Shown here: positions 10,638-20,057 of the stretch, one piece after another
Numbering within the stretch: the first letter of the stretch is position 1
Layout of the letters: the number at the start of each line of letters is the position of its first letter
Assembly (NCBI RefSeq): GCF_900111825.1
Contig: NZ_FOJM01000003.1
Location: 248,001-312,000 of the forward strand
Reading direction: 5' to 3'
Length of the DNA stretch: 64,000 bases
DNA from: Pedobacter suwonensis
GTDB taxonomy: Bacteria; Bacteroidota; Bacteroidia; Sphingobacteriales; Sphingobacteriaceae
Made by a program: the position numbers and the translations under genes
Notes under the pieces: model-generated
What the model was told of the DNA's origin: nothing
Seen by the model: only the letters and a program-made list of their open reading frames with translations
The model's database searches: none

Positions 10638-11591
10638 TTAGGCTACTAATTGTTGTCTATTTTTCATACCGAATACTTCGCTCATCCAGGCCATGCTTTC
10701 TCTTCGGTAATCTGGGTCGCGGGCAATGTCGAAAAATATAACCTCATCTGCATCATACATCTCCGCATAGGCCGACATTTTATCGAACAGTTCCTGTGGT
10801 TCGCAGCAAAGTCTTGTTTTAGGTTCTACAAAGTCAAATTCCGCTTCGGAAAGCGCTATTACTTCCTCCCTTTTGCTTTTATTCGGACTGGTAAAACCTG
10901 CAAGGGCAATATTCACTTCAGGTAAACGGCCAAATTGTTTGTAGAAATCTTCCCGATAGGCTTTAAGATTGTCGAGGCCCAATTCGAGGTTTACCCCTTT
11001 GTGAAAAAGGGTTCTGGAGCAGTTGAGCTGGTTGCTTAAGCTGGCCTGATAACTGTGAGGCGAACCGCCGAGGTTCCACAGTGAAGGAACTGAGCCTCTA
11101 TAGGGAGCCAGAATAACACCATTTTTAACATGCTCGTCCTCATCATGCAACAGGCTGCTGATCGCTGCTATCTGACTCTGGATATGCTGCATCCCTTCTT
11201 CGTGACTGGCAATTTTAGGCTGACTAAAAAAAGGTAAAAAATTCCCCCCTGGTGTACCTTTGGCAAAACCCAAATCAATACGGTTATTAAACAGGTTATT
11301 AAGCATTTTATAGCTCGAAGCGGTTCTGATTGGTGAGGTATATCCTGCCAGTACACCTGCAATGCCTACACGGATCGTATTGGTATTTCCGCAAATAAGG
11401 GGCAGTAGCATATCGGGGCTAAACCATGGCGAGTTGGCCGAAGTAATAAAATGTTCTCCATACCACAGGCGGTGAAAACCCAGTTTTTCGGCCAGAGCCG
11501 CATCTTCGATAACACTTTCGATGATCGAAAGGCTATCTATCTTTTTGGATCTTGTACCAAAATCCATTAATCCAATTTTGTTGATACTCAT
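10638..11591 (-). CDS. Luciferase-like flavin monooxygenase of the lanthipeptide locus
   Basis: The 317-residue protein belongs to the bacterial luciferase-like TIM-barrel family (IGLMDFGTR at the start, EKLGFHRLWYGEHF, RVGIAGVLAGYTSPIR, NRIDLGFAKGTPGG). Members oxidise small or peptide substrates with reduced flavin. Related monooxygenases recur in Bacteroidota peptide natural-product loci. Here it lies between lanC (12 bases) and the exporter (15 bases), so a post-translational oxidation of the peptides is likely. The substrate residue and product cannot be told from the sequence. Confidence 0.85.
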   Translation of the reverse strand: MSINKIGLMDFGTRSKKIDSLSIIESVIEDAALAEKLGFHRLWYGEHFITSANSPWFSPDMLLPLICGNTNTIRVGIAGVLAGYTSPIRTASSYKMLNNLFNNRIDLGFAKGTPGGNFLPFFSQPKIASHEEGMQHIQSQIAAISSLLHDEDEHVKNGVILAPYRGSVPSLWNLGGSPHSYQASLSNQLNCSRTLFHKGVNLELGLDNLKAYREDFYKQFGRLPEVNIALAGFTSPNKSKREEVIALSEAEFDFVEPKTRLCCEPQELFDKMSAYAEMYDADEVIFFDIARDPDYRRESMAWMSEVFGMKNRQQLVA

Positions 11592-11603
11592 AATCTTTAA
11601 AAT

Positions 11604-12848
11604 TTAAGATAAAAGAAACATATCGGTCCAGTTTGCTGCAATATCTTCATGTTCGGCAGCTGTCAATACAAACATGGCCCCACTTATACCCTCCAACAGG
11701 CCAAATGCACCTTCCCTGTTCATAAACTCAGGTTTGCTAAGGTCGTTTTCCAGGTGATCCAGGGTGCTTTCCATCCAGATCTGTGCAGCTTCCTTATAAA
11801 CCGGAAGGCCCGAGAAATGGTAAAGACGGTTTAAAAAGAGGGCAATTCCCGAGGTACCATGACAGAAATGTGAGTTGATCTTAATACCTGATTGTGGTAC
11901 GTTGATCATGCTTTGCGCCATTGCCTTGCCTACCTCATCGGCAAGATCGCGGTAGCCAACCTCGTCAAACGCAATGCTGCTTTGGTACAATAGCCAGGTT
12001 ACCGCCAAATCTCCATAACACCAACTGTAGTTTTCGGCATAAAACTCGCCATCAAGCAGTTCCTGTGTGTTCATGGCTTCGTTAACTAAGAGCGGGAAGG
12101 CCGAAAAGTTAGCCGAGCTACGTGGATGGTGGTAGTGGATAAAGTAATCCAGTCCCTGTTTAATCGCTTTTTCTAGTTTTTCCTTTGCAATGCCTCCATT
12201 GAAAATATTCAACAGCACCAATAAAATGCCGGCATTCCCATGTGAAAGGCTCATATTGATATTATCCGTATTCTGAAATTCTTTTACTGTGCTATTTGGA
12301 AAACGCATTCCTTTTTCGTCAATGATGGCAAATTTAAGGAGCTCATCCACAAGAATATTGAGATATGTTTCGCGGTTAGGATCGTTTTTGCAGTTTAAAA
12401 GATATAGCATCTGTCCGCTTGCACCGTGAAGAAAATCGGTGTTTTCGTCTTTGAGCAAACGCTGGGTATCTTCAAAAATAAGTTCATTGATAGGCAACAC
12501 ATCTTCTAGGAACAGTTCATCAAGATATTCCTGTTCGACCAGTTTTTGGATCAGGAAATAAAAGCCAGATAAGCCACTGCAGAAAGTCATGTATTTACTG
12601 GCCATATTTTCCTGCGAGTTGTATGATTCGATCAGCTTTTCGAGCGCCATGTAAGCGTTGGTTTCGCCTTCAGGGAAAACTTTCAACAGACTGAAATAAT
12701 AATAAACGATCCCTGCGTAGCCATTAAATAAGTTACCGTTGGTAATAAAATCGGCCTGATTTTCCTGATGGTGCAGTAGGTGTTTAATCTGCTCATATAC
12801 CACTCTTATACGGGTATTGATGGTGGTTTCTACTTCTAAAGTGTTCAT
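11604..12848 (-). CDS. lanC: LanC-like lanthionine cyclase
   Basis: LanC closes thioether rings by adding cysteine thiols to dehydrated Ser/Thr. The 414-residue protein has the LanC repeat motifs (FCSGLSGFYF, FLHGASGQML, SLSHGNAGILL, HFCHGTSGIAL, GLLEGISGAMF). The two zinc-ligand segments are present: WCYGD (near residue 278) and CHG (near 328). Its ATG overlaps the stop of the lanB gene by 4 bases (ATGA), which couples their translation. Sure of the family and role. Confidence 0.94.
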   Translation of the reverse strand: MNTLEVETTINTRIRVVYEQIKHLLHHQENQADFITNGNLFNGYAGIVYYYFSLLKVFPEGETNAYMALEKLIESYNSQENMASKYMTFCSGLSGFYFLIQKLVEQEYLDELFLEDVLPINELIFEDTQRLLKDENTDFLHGASGQMLYLLNCKNDPNRETYLNILVDELLKFAIIDEKGMRFPNSTVKEFQNTDNINMSLSHGNAGILLVLLNIFNGGIAKEKLEKAIKQGLDYFIHYHHPRSSANFSAFPLLVNEAMNTQELLDGEFYAENYSWCYGDLAVTWLLYQSSIAFDEVGYRDLADEVGKAMAQSMINVPQSGIKINSHFCHGTSGIALFLNRLYHFSGLPVYKEAAQIWMESTLDHLENDLSKPEFMNREGAFGLLEGISGAMFVLTAAEHEDIAANWTDMFLLS

Positions 12849-15800
12849 ATTCCGGTTTTTTGACGATGAAAAGTTGATTTATAATACATTAAAAGAAAAT
12901 CGTATACCACCAGCTCATGTACACGGTGCTTGGTTTTGAACAGGCGGTTCATATTCATGTGGATGTAGCTGATCAACAAGCTATTTAAATCCTGGTTGAT
13001 AGATCCATCCGCTATTTTCTCCCTAATGGTCCGTGCCAGTGGAATGATTTCGAAACTGCGGTACTGTAAGAGGTCTGAGCCTGAAAAGTCGTTGCCTGCA
13101 TCGAGGTGTTTGGCGATCAGTTCTTTGCTGAACCTATATTTTTGCGATAGCTGTTTGATTAGCAAAGCATCCGAATTAAATTCCTGATGAAAAGAAGCGG
13201 AAAGTATTTCCATCACTTTTAGCTTATCGGCAAGCGAAAACTCAAAATCGTTAAGCAGGCTGTCGATTGATCGGATGCCCCATAGCCAGCGCAACTGCTC
13301 AAAGCTCTCTACCATATCGCGTCGGGATAGAAAGCTTGATACGGCTAAACTATCATAATAGAATAACTGTTCGCTCAAAGCAATTCCACCAGCAGTATAA
13401 CGTTCTATTTCGCGTTCGTAGGTATCAAACTGCATTTTCCATATCAAACCAGTTTCAGATAGTTTCTCAAAAGCTCTATTGATCTCGCGCATTACGGTTC
13501 CTAATCCATCCAGCGTGGTTACATGCACCCTGAACCTTAAATGTGGCTCGGGATCTGCATACCTGATGAAGAACCATTGGTCTATCAATCCGGTATTTAC
13601 CAATTGCTTTGCCAGATCAAGCAATTCATTGCCAATCAGTTGATCGGCCGTTTTTATGCCGCTGTAAATTTTGACGTAAAGCCACTCCTCTCCCGGAAAA
13701 TACTGTCTTTTCACTTCTTGATCATTCTGGTGGTTTGCATTAAATACGGGCTTTGGTCTTTTTTTATCATCTTTTCTGGTTAACAGGGCAACAAACTGAT
13801 TATTAACCGCCTTTGCATCTGCATCTTTTAACAAGGTGTTGCTCACCGGCAGATATTCTTTTAAGACGATTTGGCTTCGCTTTTTGCAGGCTGATAGCCA
13901 GGCCAGCACTTCTATACGATTTTCCTGGTGAACCAAAAGCTCATTATCCTCATCAGCAAAGATGAAAACCCGGGGCAGTTCCCATTTCTCAAAGAATTGT
14001 TTAACCTTTTTATCATGATCAGGAGCATTTACAGTTAAAATCTCTTTAATATCTTCTGCCTGAAGGTACCAGGAGGCTAACGAGAGGATCACTTCCTTGT
14101 ATTTGATCCTTGGGATTTTACAAATACCCAATTTTGGCAACACCTCTAAGTTTAATCCCAGCCAGTATTTATGGTCGTCACCTTGTAAATCTCCAAGGAA
14201 ATGATACACAGGCAAGGCATTCATGCCGTAATTATGGGCATTGCTCAAACGTGGTATCACGGCTTTGTTGAGCCGTTTGCTTCTTAAATAAAGCTGTCCG
14301 TTGCGCACTGAAACCATGAGATCGTTAAGACTGATCTCGCTTTCATCCGATCCACTTCCGGCCAGCACAGGGATCTGATAATTCCTGAATTTTGGTCTTG
14401 AGGCAATATTACCGTGGCGGTCTTCGGGCAGATGTGCCACTTCGGCCACTACTGCGCCTTCGTAATAAGCATTTTCTACGGTATTGATATCCTGCAGGAT
14501 CTGTTCAAATTTCTGATCGCCATAGCCAAACCTTCCGATCATACAGGCACCGGTTGGCCAGCCGCAATGCTCCAGATAAATCTGGTCTTCTTCGCCCCCG
14601 TTAAGCCTGAAAATGATAGAGAAGCTTGGAGGCAAATCACTAGGGTTGATATTGAGGTTACCCAGATCATGCTGATCAAGACAGATTTCTTTACTTAAAG
14701 GGTTGCTGGTTAAATAACCGATCAACCATTTGCTAAATTCGGTGTATTGGGTCTCCCTGATCTCACTGGTGGTGCCTGATGAGAAAACCATGCGGTGTAC
14801 CAATGGCGCCTCGCCCGCCAGGTGTGTATTGGCTGCGTAGCCCAGGCCCGATTCGGGATCCAGAGCCTGTAAAAGAGGGATTTCCTGTTCATCATAACGG
14901 TCGGCAAAACGGTTTTTAAAGGCTTGCAAGTCTTTATTGTTATGTTTTGGCGTAAGCTGGCTCAGAAATTGGACGGCCTCAATCAATTTATCAGCATAGC
15001 TATTACTTAACGTTTGTTCCGAACCGTCTTTGTAAAGATCAACCTGAAACATACTTTCGCTATTAAACTCAATGTTCAGCTGATGTAGTATGCCCGATAT
15101 TTCTTCCTTTTTGTGTATAATACTTCCTGTATCCGCCAAAACTGACTTAATTTTTTTGAAGGCCAAAAGATAGGTTAGGGCATCATCGTGATCTGGATCT
15201 GCTGTTAATACATCCGCCAGACTTTCAATAATCTGGTCGAGAAAATCAGGACCGCTAACCCTCGGTTCCAGATCGCTCCATAAAACCTGCCCATCAATCA
15301 GTTCATCCAAAAATAAACCGGCTTCTTCAACCTCTACCTCAAAGGCTTCTGCAATAAAGGCAGCAATGGCAGGGTAGGGTTTTGTTTGTTTACAGAAATT
15401 AATAATTCCCTCCAGATATTCAGATCCGCTAACAGACGATACAGTATATTTCCGGTAGCCCAGGGTTTTATAATCAACCATCCTATAGTTTCCATCGATA
15501 TCATAAAGGGTTTTGTTTACGCTGTAACTCAAAGATTTTTTGATGCGCTCATTCTTAAGCAGATAACGGAAAATGGTGCAGAGTACCCCCATATCCAGGC
15601 GGGTGTGTTTATTGATGGCCCCCAGTTCCAACTTCGTATCTGTTGCCCAGGTTACGGGTGCGCATCCGGCAAACAGGCCAAAAGGTGTTGCCCGGTTTTT
15701 GGTACGGTTGATATATTTGGATAAGGCTACTTCGATCTTTTCGAGTTTTTTCGGATCGGTGATCGTATCAATACGAAGTACTGCCTCATACAGATCCCTA

Positions 15801-15952
15801 GAGGCGATCCACAAGGCTTCCATAAAGAAATCATCCTTGATAAATTCCCTGATCATTTCTTTGGTTATCTCGCCCTCGCTGTGGTAAGATGGAAACCTAA
15901 GCATCAGGTTAGGCAAGAACTGGTATTGTTGGTTAAGCGCGTCCCTTTTCAT
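12845..15952 (-). CDS. lanB: Full-length lantibiotic dehydratase LanB (copy 1)
   Basis: LanB enzymes glutamylate Ser/Thr of the precursor using glutamyl-tRNA and then eliminate glutamate to give Dha/Dhb. This 1035-residue protein has the N-terminal landmark NRATPFGLFAGC, the central EDRHGNIASRPKFRNYQIP region, and the C-terminal SpaB_C-type elimination domain (FPGEEWLYVKIYSG, QWFFIRYADPEPHLRFRVH, QFDTYEREIERY). Both halves are in one chain, unlike the split systems known from some Bacteroidota. It lies 10 bases after the outer-membrane receptor and is coupled to lanC. A second LanB (23319-26306) differs substantially in sequence. Confidence 0.95.
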   Translation of the reverse strand: MKRDALNQQYQFLPNLMLRFPSYHSEGEITKEMIREFIKDDFFMEALWIASRDLYEAVLRIDTITDPKKLEKIEVALSKYINRTKNRATPFGLFAGCAPVTWATDTKLELGAINKHTRLDMGVLCTIFRYLLKNERIKKSLSYSVNKTLYDIDGNYRMVDYKTLGYRKYTVSSVSGSEYLEGIINFCKQTKPYPAIAAFIAEAFEVEVEEAGLFLDELIDGQVLWSDLEPRVSGPDFLDQIIESLADVLTADPDHDDALTYLLAFKKIKSVLADTGSIIHKKEEISGILHQLNIEFNSESMFQVDLYKDGSEQTLSNSYADKLIEAVQFLSQLTPKHNNKDLQAFKNRFADRYDEQEIPLLQALDPESGLGYAANTHLAGEAPLVHRMVFSSGTTSEIRETQYTEFSKWLIGYLTSNPLSKEICLDQHDLGNLNINPSDLPPSFSIIFRLNGGEEDQIYLEHCGWPTGACMIGRFGYGDQKFEQILQDINTVENAYYEGAVVAEVAHLPEDRHGNIASRPKFRNYQIPVLAGSGSDESEISLNDLMVSVRNGQLYLRSKRLNKAVIPRLSNAHNYGMNALPVYHFLGDLQGDDHKYWLGLNLEVLPKLGICKIPRIKYKEVILSLASWYLQAEDIKEILTVNAPDHDKKVKQFFEKWELPRVFIFADEDNELLVHQENRIEVLAWLSACKKRSQIVLKEYLPVSNTLLKDADAKAVNNQFVALLTRKDDKKRPKPVFNANHQNDQEVKRQYFPGEEWLYVKIYSGIKTADQLIGNELLDLAKQLVNTGLIDQWFFIRYADPEPHLRFRVHVTTLDGLGTVMREINRAFEKLSETGLIWKMQFDTYEREIERYTAGGIALSEQLFYYDSLAVSSFLSRRDMVESFEQLRWLWGIRSIDSLLNDFEFSLADKLKVMEILSASFHQEFNSDALLIKQLSQKYRFSKELIAKHLDAGNDFSGSDLLQYRSFEIIPLARTIREKIADGSINQDLNSLLISYIHMNMNRLFKTKHRVHELVVYDFLLMYYKSTFHRQKTGI

Positions 15953-15962
15953 CGTCTGTTAT

Positions 15963-18389
15963 TTAAAAACCAATAGGATTAGTGCTTCCTTCTTTGGTAT
16001 CGTTATCTTTAATATTGCTTTTGCTCTTTTTATTTACTTTATCATTACCAAACTGGTAGCTAAAACCGAAAGTTAGCCCCCTGCCATAAACGCTTTGGAT
16101 ATTTTGGTTAGTAAGGCCGCCGTTGATGTTCAGCATATCGTACTCTATTTTATTGTTCAATGGGTTGATTACCCCTACACTCAGGTTGATCTTATCTTTC
16201 ATAAAAGATTTGTTAAAGCTTACCGCCGAGGTATTGGGTTGTGCTACCCTGCTTTGGAAAAAATAGTTTTTCGAGTAGAGGTAATACTCGGCTTGCAGGT
16301 TATAACCACCTTTAAAATTGTAAGTACCGATAAAACTGGCGTTAAAGTTTAATTTCTCATTGTAGGTGGCATTAAAGGCCGCATCGTTGGTTGAGATGAG
16401 ATTTAAGGTACCGCCAACATTTAAACCAAGTGCCTTGGTAATGCTCAGGTTCAAGTTTGCAGAAGTACCAAACTGCCTGTATGAACCAATGTTTTTATAG
16501 GTAATCTGGTTCACATTGTTAACAAACTGATTTACACGCAAAATATAATCCGACCAGAAATCGGCACTTGCATCAACATAGAGATAAACTTTGCCCGCAT
16601 TATGCGAAAAGGCAAGGTTTAGGCCATTTTTATGTTCTGCCTGTAGATCGGGATTACCCTGCGATACGGTATTGGCATTTACAAAATTCTGGAAGGGGTT
16701 AAGGTATGAAATGCCCGGCCTCGAGATCTTATAGCTGTAAGTAAGGCTGATCATGCCGTTTTTTAGGTTTCTCCCGATGACATAAGTAGGCAAAAAGCTA
16801 TTAAATCCCTGGTTTACGCTACTATGGTTAGATATAAACCTGGCATCGTTCTGCGTCCTTTCGTAACGCATACCACCGATCATGGTCCACTTTTTGGGCA
16901 ACATCAACTGCAACTGGCCAAATGCGGCATAAACCCCCTGATTGTAAGCATATTCGTCGGAAATGGATGGCTCCGCATTTAGCTGGTTGCTCATCGCATT
17001 TTGATACTGCGAATCGAAATGCCTGTTAGTAATCTTGATACCCGCCTGCAGCTTATGTTTACCTAAAGGAAGTTTATAATCAGTCTGTAGGATAAGTGTC
17101 CGGATATTGCTGTTATTGATGCTTAACTCTCTTAAAAAAGGTATATCATTACCTGAAACATAATTGTTGGTGCTGTTATTCAGGTTGTCCTGTTTACCTG
17201 CAGTGAACAAAGCACCAACGTTAAATTCTTTTCCGGGTTTATTAAATTTTAATTTATAATCAAGATTGGCTGATAAGCTTTTGGCTTTAACCGAATTGTC
17301 GGAAAAACGATTAAATATGTTTACTGTTCCCTGATTATTGATATTGGTTTGAAGGCTCTGGTTAAAAGTGTATGGCGAATTTGAAGCTGTAAAACCTGCA
17401 TTAAGCGATTGGTTTCTGCTGATTTCGTAAAACAGTCCTCCATTTAAGTAAATAGGATTGCCTTCGTAACCTAAATTTCCCTGTTGTGTTTGTAAGAAAT
17501 TACTTCTCGAATAAAGCTGGCTGCTAAAACCCAGTGTTTTAAAATTGGTATAACTTCCGTTGAGAGAAAAGTTTACCTTGCCCACGCCATACGTAAAATT
17601 TAAGGTAGGTTTGGTGGTATAACTTTTACCAATGGTTGATTCTACGCCCACGGTAAGATTTCCGCCTAAAGAAAGGGTATTTTTGGTTATAATGTTGATG
17701 ATACCGGCCAGACTCTCGCCATCGCTGCTTGCTCCGGGGCTGGTAATCACTTCTACGCTTTCTACATTAGCCGTTGGAATCATTTTAAGGGCCTGGTCAA
17801 CCGGAATGGCATAGTCGGTAACTGAGCGCCCGTTAACCTGAACCTGCACTTTTTCACTGCCCTTTAAAGAAGGAACGCCTTTAAAATCGACGGTAACCAA
17901 CGGAACTTTTTTGATCACTTCGCTGAGCGACCTGTTTTTTGCCATCGGATCACGGTCTACATGATAAACAATTTTATCGGCAGTGTTTTCAATTACTTTG
18001 CGCCTGGCATATACAGAAACCTCTTTCAACAGTTCGGTGTTTATTTTTACGTTAAAAACCTTACTTAATGCATGCGTTGGATTATCAGCAGCCACGAGGT
18101 TAAAAATTTGGTTTTCGCTACCCATATAAAATATTTTAACCCTATAGGTGCCTGGCTTTATCTTTGCTTCGAACCTGCCCAAAGTATCTGTAAGTACCTG
18201 TGCTATTATTTTAGGGCCATCATTAATTACTACCTGTGCGTAAATGAGCGGTTCTTTAGAAGCAGAATCGATTACCTTACCGGTAAATTTTAAGTTCACA
18301 CTGTCTGCAACAATGCTTTCTGCTTTCGCATGGCTGGCAAAGACAGCTGTACTTAAAAAAACGAGTATGAATATGATATATGTTTTCAT
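15963..18389 (-). CDS. Outer-membrane beta-barrel receptor (TonB-receptor-like) of the lanthipeptide operon
   Basis: The 808-residue protein has a signal peptide (MKTYIIFILVFLSTAVFASHAKA) and a carboxypeptidase-regulatory-like beta domain (FTGKVIDSASKEPLIYAQV). A plug-like region follows (KIVYHVDRDPMAKNRSLSEVIKKVP, VQVNGRSV), then a large beta-barrel ending in an aromatic strand pattern (GLTFGFSYQFG) before a short Lys-rich tail. No clear TonB box is visible. It is the first biosynthetic-side gene after the precursor array, from which it is separated by a strong hairpin. It may release or take back the mature peptides across the outer membrane, or serve in self-protection. That role is inferred from context. 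Confidence 0.88.
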   Translation of the reverse strand: MKTYIIFILVFLSTAVFASHAKAESIVADSVNLKFTGKVIDSASKEPLIYAQVVINDGPKIIAQVLTDTLGRFEAKIKPGTYRVKIFYMGSENQIFNLVAADNPTHALSKVFNVKINTELLKEVSVYARRKVIENTADKIVYHVDRDPMAKNRSLSEVIKKVPLVTVDFKGVPSLKGSEKVQVQVNGRSVTDYAIPVDQALKMIPTANVESVEVITSPGASSDGESLAGIINIITKNTLSLGGNLTVGVESTIGKSYTTKPTLNFTYGVGKVNFSLNGSYTNFKTLGFSSQLYSRSNFLQTQQGNLGYEGNPIYLNGGLFYEISRNQSLNAGFTASNSPYTFNQSLQTNINNQGTVNIFNRFSDNSVKAKSLSANLDYKLKFNKPGKEFNVGALFTAGKQDNLNNSTNNYVSGNDIPFLRELSINNSNIRTLILQTDYKLPLGKHKLQAGIKITNRHFDSQYQNAMSNQLNAEPSISDEYAYNQGVYAAFGQLQLMLPKKWTMIGGMRYERTQNDARFISNHSSVNQGFNSFLPTYVIGRNLKNGMISLTYSYKISRPGISYLNPFQNFVNANTVSQGNPDLQAEHKNGLNLAFSHNAGKVYLYVDASADFWSDYILRVNQFVNNVNQITYKNIGSYRQFGTSANLNLSITKALGLNVGGTLNLISTNDAAFNATYNEKLNFNASFIGTYNFKGGYNLQAEYYLYSKNYFFQSRVAQPNTSAVSFNKSFMKDKINLSVGVINPLNNKIEYDMLNINGGLTNQNIQSVYGRGLTFGFSYQFGNDKVNKKSKSNIKDNDTKEGSTNPIGF

Positions 18390-18434
18390 GGCTTTTAGTA
18401 TTGTGCAGCATACTCAGATCTGCTGCGGCGTAAA

Positions 18435-18460
18435 ACATTGCCGGCACTTACCGGCAATGT
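18435..18460 (-). terminator. Hairpin between precursor array and biosynthetic genes, probable attenuator
   Basis: ACATTGCCGG and CCGGCAATGT form a perfect 10-bp GC-containing stem with a 6-nt loop. In the leftward transcript it is followed by TTTTACG. It lies just after the last precursor gene and 46 bases before the receptor start. A partial terminator here would give many precursor transcripts and fewer transcripts for the catalytic enzymes. It could also stabilise the 3' end of the precursor mRNA. Confidence 0.6.
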
Positions 18461-18468
18461 ATCTTGAT

Positions 18469-18702
18469 TTAGCAACTACATTTACATGTACTTGTAGCCG
18501 GACAGGTTTTTGAAGCAATAATGGATTGCTTACCGCAGCTTCCGCCTTCAGCCTCTGCAGCAGAAAGAATCGGAATATCAATTACAACTGTAGAACCTTC
18601 AGCAGCAGCCTGACCGCCGGCTACCAGTTCCATTTGTTCTTCGTTCAATTTTGCAACAGTTTCTTTGTTCAGCGCAAGTTTGGTTTTTAATTGCTTTTTC
18701 AT
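18469..18702 (-). CDS. Lanthipeptide precursor 1
   Basis: The 77-residue peptide has a 30-residue leader (KETVAKLNEEQMELVAGG) ending in Gly29-Gly30, the expected C39 cut site. The 47-residue core starts with Gln31. Cysteines at 56, 67, 73, 75 and 77 lie in a Ser/Thr-rich tail (SKTCPATSTCKCSC), so up to five thioether rings are possible. The stretch between leader and Cys tail (AEGSTVVIDIPILSAAEAEGG) is hydrophobic and Cys-free. It is the array member closest to the receptor gene. Confidence 0.93.
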   Translation of the reverse strand: MKKQLKTKLALNKETVAKLNEEQMELVAGGQAAAEGSTVVIDIPILSAAEAEGGSCGKQSIIASKTCPATSTCKCSC

Positions 18703-18732
18703 TTTTCTGAGGTTTTTATAATTAATGATTAA

Positions 18733-18969
18733 TTATTTACAACTACACCCACAGGTACTGGTTACAGGGCAGGTTTTTGAAGCAATAATGGATTGCTTAC
18801 CGCAGCTTCCGCCTTCAGCCTCTGCAGCAGAAAGAATCGGGATATCAATTACAACTGTAGAACCTGCAGCAGCAGCCTGACCGCCGGCTACCAGTTCCAT
18901 TTGTTCTTCGTTCAATTTTGCAACAGTTTCTTTGTTCAGCGCAAGTTTGGTTTTTAATTGCTTTTTCAT
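18733..18969 (-). CDS. Lanthipeptide precursor 2
   Basis: The 78-residue peptide is nearly identical to precursor 1. It differs at Ala35 for Glu, Val for Ala in CPVTSTC, and Gly for Lys in CGCSC, and it has an added C-terminal Lys. Leader, GG site and the five-Cys tail are conserved. It is 30 bases upstream of precursor 1. The close match at the DNA level indicates recent duplication within the array. Confidence 0.93.
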   Translation of the reverse strand: MKKQLKTKLALNKETVAKLNEEQMELVAGGQAAAAGSTVVIDIPILSAAEAEGGSCGKQSIIASKTCPVTSTCGCSCK

Positions 18970-18996
18970 TTTTTCTGAGGTTTTTATAGTTAATGA

Positions 18997-19236
18997 TTAT
19001 TTACAGCTACACCCACAGGTACTGGTTACAGGGCAGGTTTTTGAAGCAATAATGGATTGCCTGCCGCAGCTATCACCCTCTACTGCTGCTGCTTCAGCCC
19101 TTAGCTCAATACCGATTACCACCGTAGAGCCAGCAGCAGCAGCCTGGCCGCCAGCTACCAGTTCCATCTGCTCTTCATTGAGTTTTGCAACAGTTTCCTT
19201 GTTCAGGGAAAGTTTTGTTTTTAATTGTTTTTTCAT
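18997..19236 (-). CDS. Lanthipeptide precursor 3
   Basis: The 79-residue peptide starts MKKQLKTKLSLNKETVAK. I chose the ATG at 19236 that aligns with all its siblings, although an in-frame Met lies 9 bases upstream. Gly29-Gly30 ends the leader. The middle segment (IGIELRAEAAAVEGD) differs clearly from precursors 1 and 2, while the Cys tail (CGRQSIIASKTCPVTSTCGCSCK) is kept. The array therefore varies mainly in the part between leader and rings. Confidence 0.92.
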   Translation of the reverse strand: MKKQLKTKLSLNKETVAKLNEEQMELVAGGQAAAAGSTVVIGIELRAEAAAVEGDSCGRQSIIASKTCPVTSTCGCSCK

Positions 19237-19274
19237 TTTTTCCAAGGTTTTGTTTATAAATTGATGAATTGTTT

Positions 19275-19508
19275 TTAGCAGCTACATTTACAGGTACTGG
19301 TTGCCGGACATGTCTTTGAGGCAATGATGGATTGCTTACCACAGCTGCCACCGTCATCAGCTACCGAAGCTTCAGCTTCAAAGCCAATAACCACCGTTGA
19401 TCTCTCAGCAGCGGCCTGGCCGCCACCAATCAGCTCCATTTGTTCCTCATTTAATTTGGCTACAGTTTCTTTGTTTAGAGAAAGTTTGGTTTTTAATTGC
19501 TTTTTCAT
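19275..19508 (-). CDS. Lanthipeptide precursor 4
   Basis: The 77-residue peptide has a leader ending in IGGG, one more Gly than its siblings. The core starts QAAAERSTVVIGFEAEASVADD and ends with the standard five-Cys tail, identical to precursor 1 over its last 23 residues except for flanking changes. The C39 cut is expected after the Gly-Gly that aligns with the other leaders. Confidence 0.92.
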   Translation of the reverse strand: MKKQLKTKLSLNKETVAKLNEEQMELIGGGQAAAERSTVVIGFEAEASVADDGGSCGKQSIIASKTCPATSTCKCSC

Positions 19509-19530
19509 ATCATGATGTTTTGATGATTAA

Positions 19531-19764
19531 TTATTTACAGCTACACTCGCAGGTACTGGTTGCAGGACAGGTTTTTGAAGCAATAATTGATTTCTGACCA
19601 CAGCTGCCGCCGTCGGCAGCTTCGGCTTCCAAACTCAGGCCCACTACGAAAGTGGAGCCATCAGCAGCAGCCTGACCACCGGCAATTAGTTCCATCTGTT
19701 CTTCATTGAGTTTGGCAACGGTTTCCTTGTTAAGGGATAGTTTGGTTTTGAGTTGTTTTTTCAT
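19531..19764 (-). CDS. Lanthipeptide precursor 5
   Basis: The 77-residue peptide starts at the conserved MKKQLKTKL. The reading frame is open 56 codons further upstream, but that extension is the decayed core of another precursor (see 19815-20020), so the start is 19764. The core carries a distinct middle segment (GSTFVVGLSLEAEAADGG), and the first ring residues read CGQKS instead of CGKQS. Five cysteines are kept. Confidence 0.92.
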   Translation of the reverse strand: MKKQLKTKLSLNKETVAKLNEEQMELIAGGQAAADGSTFVVGLSLEAEAADGGSCGQKSIIASKTCPATSTCECSCK

Positions 19765-19814
19765 AAGATTTGATTTTTTATGGTGATTGATTAAGTTATT
19801 TTGCTTTTTATTAG

Positions 19815-20020
19815 CATCACTGACAGCCGATTCATTTGAAAGCAGTTTTTTGAAAACCGTTACTGTCTGTTTACCACCGACTTTGCTCCTTGAGAATGTT
19901 TCTGAAAGAACATCCGGTACAATTTGTTGCATCAGTGTCCAGGCATGTCAACCAGCTATCAGCTTCATTTGCTCTTAATTTAGTTTTGCGAGGTTTCTGT
20001 ACTCAATAAGCCCTTTTTAG
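19815..20020 (-). pseudogene. Decayed lanthipeptide precursor
   Basis: Read leftward, 19950-20020 translates as LAKLN-stop-EQMKLIAG followed by a stop. This aligns with the leader AKLNEEQMELIAGG of the neighbours. Further on, near 19840-19880, GGKQTVTVFKK matches the ring region CGPQTVQVSKT of precursor 7, now in a frame fused to precursor 5. Start codon, GG site and cysteines are lost. It sits exactly in the gap of about 290 bases between precursors 5 and 6, where a ninth gene would fit. Confidence 0.75.
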
Positions 20021-20057
20021 TCTGTCTTTTTTTCTAGTGATTTAGTGCAGGTATTTA

